Counted from the stretch's first letter, positions 32,300 through 41,687 are shown. The stretch is 64,000 bases of DNA from Mesorhizobium erdmanii USDA 3471 (GCF_000472705.1 NZ_KI421453.1:62001-126000); one strand, 5' to 3'. Made by a program: numbers and translations. Notes: generated by a model from the letters alone, not told the origin.

Positions 32300-33607
32300 A
32301 TGGGGAACGATCTCGCCGCTTTCGCCAAAAACAAGGGCGTAAAGTATTTCATGATTTCCTACACCGACCTGTTCGGCGGCCAGCGCGCCAAGCTGGTGCC
32401 GGCACAGGCGATCGCGGACATGCAGAAGGACGGCGCTGGCTTTGCCGGCTTCGCGACCTGGCTGGACCTGACGCCGGCGCATCCCGACATGCTGGCGGTG
32501 CCGGATCCCAATGCGGTCATCCAGCTGCCCTGGAAACCGGAAGTCGCCTGGGTCGCCGCCAACTGCATCATGGACGACAAGGATGTCGAGCAGGCGCCGC
32601 GCAACACGCTGAACAGGCTTATCGCCGAGGCCGCCAGCGAGGGCATGCACGTCAAGACCGGCGTCGAGGCGGAATTCTTCCTGATCTCGCCGGACGGCAA
32701 GGCGATCTCCGACGAATACGATACGGCCTCGAAGCCCTGTTACGACCAGCAGGCGGTGATGCGCCGCTACGACGTCATTGCCGAGATTTGCGACCACATG
32801 CTGGCGCTCGGCTGGGGCGCCTACCAGAACGACCATGAGGACGCCAACGGACAGTTCGAGATGAACTGGGCCTTCGACGACGCGCTGGCGACCGCCGACA
32901 AGCACTCCTTCTTCAAGTTCATGGTCAAGTCGGTGGCCGAGAAGCACGGCCTGCGGGCCACCTTCATGCCAAAACCCTTCCAGGGCCTGACCGGCAATGG
33001 TTGTCATGCCCACATCTCGGTGTGGGACAAGTCAGGCAAGACCAACGTCTTTGCCGACAATTCGATGGAGCTCGGCCTGTCGGCCAAGGGCAAGAATTTT
33101 CTCGGCGGCATCATGAAGCATGCCTCGGCGCTCGCCGCGATCACCAACCCGACGGTCAATTCCTACAAGCGCATCAACGCGCCGCGAACGATCTCCGGCG
33201 CGACCTGGGCACCGAACACGGTGACATGGACCGGCAACAACCGCACGCACATGGTGCGTGTGCCTGGCCCCGGCCGCTTCGAGCTGCGCCTGCCCGACGG
33301 CGCGGTCAATCCTTACCTGCTGCAGGCCGTGATCATAGCCGCTGGCCTCGATGGCATCCGCTCCAAGGCCGATCCCGGCAAGCGCTACGACATCGACATG
33401 TACCAGCACGGGCATACAGTGAAGGGGGCGCCAAAACTGCCACTCAACCTGCTCGACGCACTGCGCGAGTTCGACAAGGACAAATCGCTGAAGACGGCGC
33501 TGGGTGAGGAATTCTCGTCGGCTTATCTAAAGCTGAAGCACCAGGAATGGAATTCCTATGCTTCGCACTTCACGCAATGGGAGCGCGACCACACGCTGGA
33601 TATCTAG
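32300..33607 (+). CDS. gmaS: Gamma-glutamylmethylamide synthetase (glutamine synthetase type III-like)
   Basis: A 435-residue glutamine-synthetase fold enzyme joining methylamine to glutamate with ATP. Motifs in order are the beta-grasp N-domain (YTDLFGGQRAKLVP), EAEFFLI (metal Glu), HEDANGQFEMNW, FMPKPF, GNGCHAHISVW (ammonia/amine site His) and RVPGPGRFELRLPDGAVNPY. The lack of the usual GlnA adenylylation-loop pattern and the operon context point to GmaS rather than GlnA. AGCGAGGAAC precedes the ATG. Product feeds MgsABC upstream. Confidence 0.9.
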   Translation: MGNDLAAFAKNKGVKYFMISYTDLFGGQRAKLVPAQAIADMQKDGAGFAGFATWLDLTPAHPDMLAVPDPNAVIQLPWKPEVAWVAANCIMDDKDVEQAPRNTLNRLIAEAASEGMHVKTGVEAEFFLISPDGKAISDEYDTASKPCYDQQAVMRRYDVIAEICDHMLALGWGAYQNDHEDANGQFEMNWAFDDALATADKHSFFKFMVKSVAEKHGLRATFMPKPFQGLTGNGCHAHISVWDKSGKTNVFADNSMELGLSAKGKNFLGGIMKHASALAAITNPTVNSYKRINAPRTISGATWAPNTVTWTGNNRTHMVRVPGPGRFELRLPDGAVNPYLLQAVIIAAGLDGIRSKADPGKRYDIDMYQHGHTVKGAPKLPLNLLDALREFDKDKSLKTALGEEFSSAYLKLKHQEWNSYASHFTQWERDHTLDI

Positions 33608-33644
33608 CCATCCCGGCAGTGCGGGCGACCTCGGAATGAACTGA

Positions 33645-34898
33645 ATGAAATACTCGATCTTCTCGCTCGCACGCGCTGCCCTTTCCGGCCACAAGAACTG
33701 GCAGCGCACCTGGCGCGACGCCACCCCGAAGGACCGCTACGACGTCGTGATCATCGGCGGTGGCGGCCATGGCCTGGCCACCGCCTGGTTCCTCGCCAGC
33801 GAGTACGGCATCAAAAATGTCGCCGTGCTGGAAAAGGGCTGGATCGGCTCCGGCAATGCCGGCCGCAACACCACCATCATCCGTTCCAATTACGGCCTGC
33901 CCGGCAATACCGGCTTCTACGAATTGTCGATGAAGCTGTGGGAGCGGATGGAGCAGGACCTCAACTACAACTCGATGGTCAGCCAGCGCGGCGTCATCAA
34001 CCTCTATCATTCGGACGCGCAGCGCGACGCTTATGCGCGGCGCGGCAACACGATGCGCATCAACGGCATCGATGCCGAACTGCTCGATCTCGCAGCAGTC
34101 AAGAAGATGATGCCGTTCCTGAACTACGACAATGCGCGTTTTCCCGTGCAAGGCGGGCTCTTGCAGCGGCGCGGCGGCACGGCGCGGCACGATGCCGTGG
34201 TCTGGGGCTACGCGCATGCGGCGAGCGGGCTCGGCGTCGACATCATCCAGAACTGCGAAGTCACAGGCTTCATCCGGGACGTCAACGGCAAAGTGACCGG
34301 CGTCGAGACCTCGCGCGGCAGGATCGGCGCCGGCAAGGTCGGCATGGCCGTCGCCGGCTCCTCCTCACGCGTCGCCGATATGGCTGGCCTGCGCCTGCCG
34401 ATCGAAAGCCATGTGCTGCAGGCCTTCGTCTCCGAGGCGATCAAGCCGCTGATCCCCGGGGTCATGACCTTCGGCGCCGGGCATTTCTATGTCAGCCAGT
34501 CCGACAAGGGCGGCCTGGTCTTCGGCGGCGACATCGACGGCTATAATTCCTACGCCCAACGCGGCAATCTGCCTGTGATGGAGGATGTTTGCGAGGGCGG
34601 CATGGCACTGATGCCGATGATCGGCCGCGTACGGCTGCTGCGCCAGTGGGGCGGCATCATGGACATGTCGATGGATGGCTCGCCGATCATCGACAAGACA
34701 CCGGTCGACGGGCTCTACATCAACGCCGGCTGGTGTTATGGCGGCTTCAAGGCGACGCCGGGGTCCGGTTTCGTCTTTGCGCATCTGCTGGCCCGCGACA
34801 CGCCGCACGAAGAAGCCGCACGGTTCCGCCTCGACCGCTTCCGGACTGGCGCCATGATCGACGAAAAGGGCCAGGGCGCCCAACCGAACCTGCACTGA
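33645..34898 (+). CDS. mgdA: N-methylglutamate dehydrogenase subunit A (sarcosine oxidase beta-like)
   Basis: A 417-residue FAD-dependent oxidoreductase like SoxB. The dinucleotide motif YDVVIIGGGGHGLATAWFLA is near residue 33, then GWIGSGNAGRNTTIIRSNY, which is characteristic of SoxB proteins. RRGGTARHDAVVWGYAHAAS and the C-terminal YGGFKATPGSG complete the match. It oxidises the N-methyl group of N-methylglutamate. It starts an operon mgdABCD 37 bases after gmaS. Confidence 0.9.
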   Translation: MKYSIFSLARAALSGHKNWQRTWRDATPKDRYDVVIIGGGGHGLATAWFLASEYGIKNVAVLEKGWIGSGNAGRNTTIIRSNYGLPGNTGFYELSMKLWERMEQDLNYNSMVSQRGVINLYHSDAQRDAYARRGNTMRINGIDAELLDLAAVKKMMPFLNYDNARFPVQGGLLQRRGGTARHDAVVWGYAHAASGLGVDIIQNCEVTGFIRDVNGKVTGVETSRGRIGAGKVGMAVAGSSSRVADMAGLRLPIESHVLQAFVSEAIKPLIPGVMTFGAGHFYVSQSDKGGLVFGGDIDGYNSYAQRGNLPVMEDVCEGGMALMPMIGRVRLLRQWGGIMDMSMDGSPIIDKTPVDGLYINAGWCYGGFKATPGSGFVFAHLLARDTPHEEAARFRLDRFRTGAMIDEKGQGAQPNLH

Positions 34899-34907
34899 AG
34901 GCCCAGT

Positions 34908-35183
34908 ATGCGCATCACCTGTCCCTTCTGCGGCGAACGCGAACTCGGCGAGTTCACCTATCTCGGTGATGCCAAACCGGTGCGGCCGGCGGCGGATGCC
35001 GGCGAGGACGCCGTCTACGACTATGTCTATCTGCGCGACAACATCGCCGGCGTAATGAGCGAAAACTGGTACCATGGCGGCGGCTGCCGGGCGTGGCTGA
35101 AGGTCACCCGCAACACGCTGACGCACGAGATTTCAGCCGTCGAGCCGGCGGCTGGCGCCGGTGCGGCGAAGGTTGGCGCATAA
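34908..35183 (+). CDS. mgdB: N-methylglutamate dehydrogenase subunit B (sarcosine oxidase delta-like)
   Basis: A 91-residue SoxD-like protein. MRITCPFCGERELGEFTYLG holds the zinc-binding C-x-x-C, with further ligands around WYHGGGCRAWLKVTRNT. SoxD is a structural subunit bound to the alpha chain. The stop overlaps the mgdC start by one base (TAATG). Confidence 0.9.
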   Translation: MRITCPFCGERELGEFTYLGDAKPVRPAADAGEDAVYDYVYLRDNIAGVMSENWYHGGGCRAWLKVTRNTLTHEISAVEPAAGAGAAKVGA

Positions 35184-38164
35184 TGGCCGGCGCGCAGACA
35201 AACCGGCTCGACAAGGGCGGCCTCATCGACCGTTCGGCGCCGCTGAACTTCCGCTTCGACGGCAAGAGCTTTTCCGGCTTCCAGGGCGACACGCTGGCGT
35301 CGGCGCTCGTTGCCAACGGCGTCAAGCTGGTCGGCCGCTCGTTCAAATACCATCGCCCGCGCGGCATTCTGACGGCAGGCTCGGAAGAACCGAATGCCCT
35401 GGTCGAACTGCGGACGGGAGCCCGGCGCGAGCCGAACACCAAGGCGACGACGGCGGAGCTCTATGAGGGGCTCGAGGCCGCGAGCCAGAACCGCTGGCCG
35501 TCGCTCGCCTTCGACGTGATGTCGGTCAACCAGCTGTTTTCGCCGATCTTCGTCGCCGGCTTCTACTACAAGACCTTCATGTGGCCGGCCAAATTCTGGG
35601 AAGCGATCTACGAGCCGGCGATCCGCCGCGCCGCCGGCCTTGGCCGCGCGGCAGGCGTTGCCGATCCCGACCACTACGACAAGGCCTGGGCGCATTGCGA
35701 TGTGCTGATCGCCGGCTCCGGTCCGGCCGGCCTGTCGGCAGCTCTGGCCGCTGGCCGCAGCGGCGCCCGCGTTATTGTCTGCGAAGAGGATTTTACGCTC
35801 GGCGGTCGCCTGCTGTCGGATGGCGGCACGGTCGATGGCCTGCCGGCTTCCGAGTGGCTGTCGCGGACACTGGCCGAGCTGGCGGCAATGCCCGATGTCC
35901 GCATCATGACTCGCACGACGCTGTTCGGCGTCTACGACGGCGGCACCTATGGCGCGCTGGAGCGGGTCAACGACCATTTGCCCTCGCCGCCCGAACATCA
36001 GGTGCGGCAACGGCTGTGGCGGATCGTGGCCAAACGCTGCGTGGTCGCGGCCGGCGCCATCGAACGGCCGATCGTCTTTGCCGGCAACGACACGCCCGGC
36101 GTGATGATGGCGTCTGCCATGCGCAGCTACATCAGCCGCTATGCGGCAACTCCGGCAAAGCGCATGGCGCTGTTCACCAACAACGAGGACGGCTGGCGAA
36201 CGGTCGAGACCGCGCTCGCAGCCGGATTGCAGATTGCCGCCGTGATCGACGCGCGGGCCGATATCTCCCCAGCCCATCGTTCGCTCGCCTCCAAGGGCGG
36301 CTTCCCGGTGCTGCACGGCGCCGTCAGCGGCATTGACGGCGGCAAGGATGGGGTGAGAAAAATCGCGGTATCGCTGACCGGCGGTGCGCGCGCCGAGGTC
36401 GAGACTGACGGGCTCGCCGTTTCCGGCGGCTGGAACCCGACGGTCGGATTGACCTCCTACCATCGCGGCCGGCCAAAATGGCGAGACGACATCGCCGCCT
36501 TCGTGCCGGACGGTGCGCCTCCCGGCATGGTCGCCGCCGGCGCCGCCAATGGCGCCTTTGGGCTCGGCGCCTGCCTGCGGGAAGGATTCGATGCCGGTGC
36601 TGTAGCCGCGCGCGATGCCGGACGAAGCGGCACGGCAGGTTCGGTGCCGGTGGCCGATGACCAGGCGTTCTCGCTGACGCCGCTCTGGCACATCGCCGGC
36701 AAGGGCAAGGCCTTCGTCGACCAGCAACACGATGTCACCGCTTCCGACATCGAACTGGCGCAGCGCGAGGGTTTTGAATCGGTCGAGCATCTGAAGCGCT
36801 ACACCACGCTCGGCATGGCGACCGACCAGGGCAAGACCTCCAATGTCGCCGGCCTCGCCATCATGGCGGCTGTGACCGGAAGATCCATTCCAGAGACCGG
36901 CACCACCATCTACCGGCCGCCCTATGTGCCCGTCGCCATCGGCGCCTTCGCCGGCCATCATCGCGACGAGACGTTTCATGCGACAAGGCTGACGCCGTCG
37001 CATCACTGGGCCGCCGAACAGGGTGCGATCTTCGTCGACACCGGGCTTTGGAAACGGGCGCAGTGGTACCCCCGCGCCGGCGAGAAGGACTGGCTGGAAT
37101 CGGTGACGCGCGAGGTCAAGGCGGTGCGAAGCGGCGTCGGCTTCTGCGATGTCTCGACCCTCGGCAAGATCGACGTGCATGGCCCCGATGCCGGCGCCTT
37201 CCTCGACCGCGTCTACATCAACACCTTCTCCAACCTTGCGGTGGGCAAGGCGCGTTACGGGCTGATGCTGCGCGAGGACGGCATCGTCTATGATGACGGC
37301 ACGACGTCGCGACTGGCCGAGGATCATTATTTCCTCACCACCACCACGGCCAAGGCCGGGCTGGTGATGCAGCATCTGGAATTCTGCCGGCAGGTGCTCT
37401 TTCCCGAACTCGACGTGCAGTTGACCTCGGTCTCCGACCAATGGGCGCAATTCTCCATCGCCGGCCCCAAGACACGCGATCTGCTGAAGGAGATCGTCGA
37501 TCCCACGGAGGATCTCTCCAACGAAGGCTTCCCCTTCATGGGCGCGCGCGAAGTGGCGCTGCGCGGCGGCATCAAGGCGCGATTGTTCCGCATCTCCTTC
37601 TCGGGCGAGATGGCGTTCGAGATCTCCGTGCCGGCGCGCTATGGCGAGGCGATGGCTCGCAATCTGATGCTGGCCGGCAAACAGTTCGGGGTCACGCCTT
37701 ACGGCACCGAGGCGCTCGGTGTCATGCGCATCGAAAAGGGCCATGTCGCCGGGCCGGAACTGAGCGGTACGACGACGGCCGCTGACCTCGGCCTCGGCAA
37801 GATGATGTCGACCAAGAAAGACTATATCGGCCGCGTCATGGCCGGCCGCGAGGCGCTGGTCGCGCCGGACCGGCAGGTCGTGGTTGGCATCAAGCCGACG
37901 GACAGAGCACGCCGCCTGCGCTCGGGCGCGCACATCATCCCGAAAGGGCAGACACCCGGACCAGGTAACGACCAGGGCTATGTCACCTCGGTTTGCTTCT
38001 CGCCGACATCGGACCAGTGGATCGGGTTGGCGCTTGTCGAGCGCGGCCGCGAACGCATCGGCGAGATCGTCCATGCGCATGACCCGATACGCGGCGAAGA
38101 CTATGACGTCGAACTCTGTAATCCCGTCTTCTACGATCCGGATGGAGGTCGCCAGCGTGGCTGA
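35183..38164 (+). CDS. mgdC: N-methylglutamate dehydrogenase subunit C (sarcosine oxidase alpha-like)
   Basis: A 993-residue SoxA-like protein. Residues about 15-100 form the N-terminal ferredoxin-like domain without cluster Cys (FDGKSFSGFQGDTLASALVA). Residues about 170-560 bind NAD/FAD (DVLIAGSGPAGLSAALAAGR). Residues about 600-985 are a GcvT-type tetrahydrofolate domain (GFCDVSTLGKIDVHGPDAGAF; FSGEMAFEISVPARYG; TPYGTEALGVMRIEKGHVAG). The methylene group released at MgdA is passed through the protein to THF. The start is the ATG in TAATG. It overlaps mgdD by eight bases. Confidence 0.92.
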   Translation: MAGAQTNRLDKGGLIDRSAPLNFRFDGKSFSGFQGDTLASALVANGVKLVGRSFKYHRPRGILTAGSEEPNALVELRTGARREPNTKATTAELYEGLEAASQNRWPSLAFDVMSVNQLFSPIFVAGFYYKTFMWPAKFWEAIYEPAIRRAAGLGRAAGVADPDHYDKAWAHCDVLIAGSGPAGLSAALAAGRSGARVIVCEEDFTLGGRLLSDGGTVDGLPASEWLSRTLAELAAMPDVRIMTRTTLFGVYDGGTYGALERVNDHLPSPPEHQVRQRLWRIVAKRCVVAAGAIERPIVFAGNDTPGVMMASAMRSYISRYAATPAKRMALFTNNEDGWRTVETALAAGLQIAAVIDARADISPAHRSLASKGGFPVLHGAVSGIDGGKDGVRKIAVSLTGGARAEVETDGLAVSGGWNPTVGLTSYHRGRPKWRDDIAAFVPDGAPPGMVAAGAANGAFGLGACLREGFDAGAVAARDAGRSGTAGSVPVADDQAFSLTPLWHIAGKGKAFVDQQHDVTASDIELAQREGFESVEHLKRYTTLGMATDQGKTSNVAGLAIMAAVTGRSIPETGTTIYRPPYVPVAIGAFAGHHRDETFHATRLTPSHHWAAEQGAIFVDTGLWKRAQWYPRAGEKDWLESVTREVKAVRSGVGFCDVSTLGKIDVHGPDAGAFLDRVYINTFSNLAVGKARYGLMLREDGIVYDDGTTSRLAEDHYFLTTTTAKAGLVMQHLEFCRQVLFPELDVQLTSVSDQWAQFSIAGPKTRDLLKEIVDPTEDLSNEGFPFMGAREVALRGGIKARLFRISFSGEMAFEISVPARYGEAMARNLMLAGKQFGVTPYGTEALGVMRIEKGHVAGPELSGTTTAADLGLGKMMSTKKDYIGRVMAGREALVAPDRQVVVGIKPTDRARRLRSGAHIIPKGQTPGPGNDQGYVTSVCFSPTSDQWIGLALVERGRERIGEIVHAHDPIRGEDYDVELCNPVFYDPDGGRQRG

Positions 38165-38780
38165 GTTTTCCTGGGACATCCGCAGTCCGCTCGATCGCGC
38201 GCTCGTTGCCGGGCCTCATGGCGCGCGCGGCGATGCCGGCGTGTCGCTGACCGAGATCCGCAATTTCGACCTCGTCCAGGTGATGGCGCGGCGCGGCAAG
38301 GCGGCTGATGTGGCCAAGGCCGCCAAGGCACGCTTCGGCGTTGCTGCTCCGGAAACGCCAAAGGCGGTCGGCGCGGCGGATGCCATGCTGATCTGGTCGG
38401 GACCTGATCAGTTCATGGTGCTGTCGAAGGGCGGCAAGCACGGGATTGAGGCGCTTGGCCAAGCGTTTGCTTCCTCTGCCTCGCTGTCCGACCAATCGCA
38501 TGCGCGGGTGCTGATCAGCATCGCCGGTACCAAGGCGCGTACGATGCTGGCCAAACTGTCGTCGATCGATTTGCACCCGGATGTGTTTGCGGTCGGCTCG
38601 GCGGCTGCCACGTCGATGGACCATACCAGCGTTACGCTTTGGCGTGGGAACGATCGACCGGATGGGCAGGCGGTATTCAACCTGCTTGCGTTCGCGACCT
38701 TTGCCGAAAGCCTGTGGCACACGGTGCTTGATTCGGCCGCCGAATATGGCGTGACGATCAGCCATTCCGAGGAGCTTTAG
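38157..38780 (+). CDS. mgdD: N-methylglutamate dehydrogenase subunit D (sarcosine oxidase gamma-like)
   Basis: A 207-residue SoxG-like subunit related to the GcvT N-domain. Visible are SLTEIRNFDLVQVMARRGKA and the Trp-rich turn AMLIWSGPDQFMVLSKGG, then VTLWRGNDRPDGQAVFNLLAF and a C-terminal FAESLWHTVLDSAAEYGV. I chose the GTG at 38157 because GGAGG lies 7 bases before it; an in-frame ATG at 38142 has no ribosome site. It closes the mgd operon. Confidence 0.85.
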   Translation: MAEFSWDIRSPLDRALVAGPHGARGDAGVSLTEIRNFDLVQVMARRGKAADVAKAAKARFGVAAPETPKAVGAADAMLIWSGPDQFMVLSKGGKHGIEALGQAFASSASLSDQSHARVLISIAGTKARTMLAKLSSIDLHPDVFAVGSAAATSMDHTSVTLWRGNDRPDGQAVFNLLAFATFAESLWHTVLDSAAEYGVTISHSEEL

Positions 38781-38851
38781 GCGAAAGAAGCTGGCCGCGC
38801 CCCCGGCGCTCGTTCCGCAACGTTGGCGATTGGCGTGATCGGCGACGACAG

Positions 38852-38905
38852 CGTCCTTCGCCCCGTTTACGGGGAGAAGATGGCGGCAGCCAGATGAGGG
38901 GCGGC
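38852..38905. repeat. Small intergenic hairpin repeat
   Basis: CGTCCTTCGCCCCGTTTACGG opens an element whose core CCCCGTTTACGGGG (38861-38874) is a hairpin; GATGAGGGGC closes it. It has the look of a small interspersed element frequent in Mesorhizobium intergenic DNA. The other part of the 38781-39063 gap carries the tdm promoter element. Confidence 0.45.
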
Positions 38906-39020
38906 GCCGACGTTCGGAAGATAGGTTTGATCGGTAAGGTTTAACCTTGGCAACCGCTTCAAGAATACCATCTCCGCCTTGCCAAATGCGCCTCCCCTGC
39001 TATTCTCTCAGCGAAAATAA

Positions 39021-39044
39021 CTTTACACACAGGCAAACTTGTTT
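39021..39044 (+). promoter_or_regulatory. Shared methylamine-regulon element, tdm copy
   Basis: CTTTACACACAGGCAAA followed by CTTGTTT, ending 19 bases before the tdm start. The right half CAGGCAAA-N-TTGTTT is the same as at 25719-25733. The left half is less well kept. Confidence 0.5.
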
Positions 39045-39063
39045 CTCGAACCGCAAGGCTGAG

Positions 39064-41433
39064 ATGAGCCAGTCGCCCTACCCCACAGTCACAGCCGGAC
39101 CGCCGCGCCCGAGCCTGATCTTGAGGCCCGGTCAGATCGCGTTGCCACCTGGGATGGAGCGCTATACAATCCAGGGCAATGGCGCGGTGCTGATCGACGT
39201 CGAGGCCGGCGACACGATCACGGTGCACAACGTCGAGGGCGGCCAGGCCTGCGAACTTCTGGCCTGGGACAAGTCGGGCGCCAGCGATCCTGGCATTCTC
39301 GGCGAAAAGACCAACAGCAATGCCGCCGGCATCAAGGCACTGTTGATCGACGACGATGACAGCCTCGCTTCCGTGCGGCGTGGACTGGAGCGCCGCCAGG
39401 TGCAGCTTGATGAGCCAAAGGCGGTGCGTGTGTTCGGCGGCGCCACGCCGGCCGGAACCGAGCAGCCATTCAGCATCGCGCGCGACGGCGCGCTGCTCGT
39501 TGCCGCGCCCGGCGGGCCGATGCTGGTCGACGGCCATGACACGGCGACGCCGCTCACCGTCATCGTGCGCCGCGCCACGGTCCGGCTGAAGGCGAGAGGC
39601 CAGCTTGCCGATCCGCTCGCCGATCCTTTGCTCGATCTGCGGGTGAAATCGGCGACCGCCCAATCCTACTTCGTCAAGGCCGGAGACTATCTGCAGATCA
39701 TTGATGTCGATGGCCGCCAGTGCACCGACTTCCAGTGCTTTTCGGCGCGCAAGCTGGACAAGGGGCTCGACCATCCGCTCGACGTGACCACGACGCGCAC
39801 GCTGATGGGCGCCAGCTATCCGATGCCCGGCCTGCATTCGAAATACTACGACCAGGACATGGAACCTCTGGTCGAGGTTATCCAGGACACATGCGGCCGG
39901 CACGACGCCTTCGCGCTTGCCTGTGCCGCCAAGTACTATGACGACATCGGCTATCCCGGCCACACCAACTGCTCGGAGAACTTCAACGGCGTGCTTTCCG
40001 GCAAGGGCGTCACCCCCCGTGCGGGGTGGATGGCGATCAACTTCTTCTTCAACACGGCGATCGACGCGCATGGCGTCATGGTATCGGACGAGCCGTGGTC
40101 GCGTGCCGGCGACTATGTGCTGCTGCGCGCGCTCACCGACATTGTCTGTGTTTCCTCCGCCTGCCCCGACGACACGACGCCGGCCAATGGCTGGGATCTC
40201 ACCGACGTCCATGTGCGGACCTATTCCGGCCAGCACAAATTCTCGCGAGCGATCGCCAGACGCATGACGCCCGATTCGGAACCGAAAATGACCCGCGAGA
40301 CCTCCTTTCATTCGTCCTTCGCCAAGCACACGCGCAACTTCGCCGAATACAGGGGCTACTGGCTGGCCAATTCCTTCGCCAGGGAAGGCGCCATCGCCGA
40401 GTACTGGGCCTGCCGGCAGGACGCGGTGATCATGGACCTGTCGCCGCTCAGAAAATTCGAGGTCACCGGCCCGGATTCGGAAGCGCTGCTGCAATACACG
40501 CTGACCCGCGACGTGAAGAAGCTCGGTGTCGGTCAGGTCGTCTACTCCGCCATGTGCTACGAGCACGGCGGCATGATCGATGACGGCACGCTGCTCAGGC
40601 TCGGCAATGATAATTTCCGCTGGGTCGGCGGCGACGATCTGTCCGGCGAATGGCTGCGCGAGACGGCCAAGAAGCTCGGCCTCAATGTGCTGGTGCGCTC
40701 CTCCACCGACCAGATGCACAACATCGCGGTGCAAGGGCCAAAGAGCCGTGACATCCTCAGAGACGTGATCTGGACCTCGCCGCTGCAGCCGTCGATGGAC
40801 GAGCTCGAATGGTTCCGCTTCTCGGTCGCCCGCATCGGCGGCGGCAACGGCATTCCGGTCGTCGTCTCGCGCACCGGCTATACCGGCGAGCTCGGCTACG
40901 AGATCTGGTGCCATCCGCGCGACGCCGAAAAGGTGTTCGACGCCATCTGGGAGGCCGGCCAGCCGCATGGGCTGAAGCCAATGGGCCTGCAAGCGCTCGA
41001 CATGGTGCGTATCGAGGCCGGGCTGATCTTCGCCGGTTACGAATTTTCCGACCAGACCGATCCGTTCGAGGCCGGCATCGGCTTCACCGTGCCACTGAAG
41101 ACCAAGGCCGACGATTTCATCGGCCGCGAGGTGCTGATCCGGCGCAAGGAGCATCCGCAGACGAAACTGGTCGGGCTCGACATCGACAGCAATGTCGCGG
41201 TCGGCCATGGCGACTGCGTGCATGTCGGTCGCGCCCAGATCGGCGTCGTCACCTCGGGCATGCGCTCGCCGGTGCTGAACAAGAACATCGCGCTGGCAAG
41301 GCTCGACGTCACCCATGCCGCCATCGGCACGGAGGTCGAGATCGGCAAGCTCGACGGCCATGCCAAACGGCTGCCAGCGCGAGTCGTCGCCTTCGCCCAT
41401 TACGATCCGCAGAAGACCAAACCGCGTTCCTGA
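39064..41433 (+). CDS. tdm: Trimethylamine N-oxide demethylase (TMAO aldolase)
   Basis: A 789-residue two-part enzyme that converts TMAO to dimethylamine plus formaldehyde. Residues about 20-380 are the DUF1989-type metal domain with candidate Zn-ligand Cys in DGRQCTDFQC, GHTNCSENFNG and VSSACPDD. Residues about 400-785 are a GcvT-type tetrahydrofolate domain (DLSPLRKFEVTGPDSEALLQ; SRTGYTGELGYEIWCHPRDA; SGMRSPVLNKNIALARLDV). No FAD motif is present, which excludes dimethylglycine oxidase. I chose the ATG at 39064, after AAGGCTGAG; the longer frame would run through the promoter element. It is single-gene, downstream of mgdD. Confidence 0.93.
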   Translation: MSQSPYPTVTAGPPRPSLILRPGQIALPPGMERYTIQGNGAVLIDVEAGDTITVHNVEGGQACELLAWDKSGASDPGILGEKTNSNAAGIKALLIDDDDSLASVRRGLERRQVQLDEPKAVRVFGGATPAGTEQPFSIARDGALLVAAPGGPMLVDGHDTATPLTVIVRRATVRLKARGQLADPLADPLLDLRVKSATAQSYFVKAGDYLQIIDVDGRQCTDFQCFSARKLDKGLDHPLDVTTTRTLMGASYPMPGLHSKYYDQDMEPLVEVIQDTCGRHDAFALACAAKYYDDIGYPGHTNCSENFNGVLSGKGVTPRAGWMAINFFFNTAIDAHGVMVSDEPWSRAGDYVLLRALTDIVCVSSACPDDTTPANGWDLTDVHVRTYSGQHKFSRAIARRMTPDSEPKMTRETSFHSSFAKHTRNFAEYRGYWLANSFAREGAIAEYWACRQDAVIMDLSPLRKFEVTGPDSEALLQYTLTRDVKKLGVGQVVYSAMCYEHGGMIDDGTLLRLGNDNFRWVGGDDLSGEWLRETAKKLGLNVLVRSSTDQMHNIAVQGPKSRDILRDVIWTSPLQPSMDELEWFRFSVARIGGGNGIPVVVSRTGYTGELGYEIWCHPRDAEKVFDAIWEAGQPHGLKPMGLQALDMVRIEAGLIFAGYEFSDQTDPFEAGIGFTVPLKTKADDFIGREVLIRRKEHPQTKLVGLDIDSNVAVGHGDCVHVGRAQIGVVTSGMRSPVLNKNIALARLDVTHAAIGTEVEIGKLDGHAKRLPARVVAFAHYDPQKTKPRS

Positions 41434-41559
41434 GTGCCGCTTTCCGGACCGGCAGAACCGCGCATCAGCAGCGCTGCGAGGCGTATTCTTGCATACGCGC
41501 GCAAGCGTGATGTGCATGGTTTCACAAAACGCTTGACGTGAAAGCGCGCCGGATCAATC

Positions 41560-41574
41560 TTCACTCTTAAGAAA
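41560..41574 (+). promoter_or_regulatory. Operator-like site before the second APC permease
   Basis: TTCACTCTTAAGAAA follows TTGACG (41533-41538) at a promoter-like distance. TTCACTCT is identical to the left half of the palindrome at 25810-25817, before the small-membrane-protein operon. Confidence 0.35.
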
Positions 41575-41687
41575 AAAATACGACTGAGTGGAAACATCGG
41601 AGTCGTTCGGTCACGTGCCGGGGAGCAAGCTTCGCAAAGCCGAGGCATCGCCGGCGGGGAACATCGAAAAAAGGGGAAGTCACTGAC

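Noticed and set aside
32300..33607. Ordinary glutamine synthetase (GlnA)
   Set aside because: Sequence type and position between mgsC and mgdA fit gamma-glutamylmethylamide synthetase better.
35027..38179. A 1050-codon open frame on the minus strand opposite mgdC
   Set aside because: It is the antisense shadow of a clear SoxA-like gene. The translation is rich in Arg, His, Asp and Gly with no domain, as expected in high-GC DNA.
39064..41433. Dimethylglycine or sarcosine dehydrogenase as identity of the 789-residue protein
   Set aside because: There is no FAD-binding motif; the N-terminal half is a Cys-containing DUF1989-type metal domain, as in TMAO demethylase.
38959..41517. An 852-codon minus-strand frame opposite tdm
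   Set aside because: Shadow of tdm; no recognisable motifs and no ribosome site.
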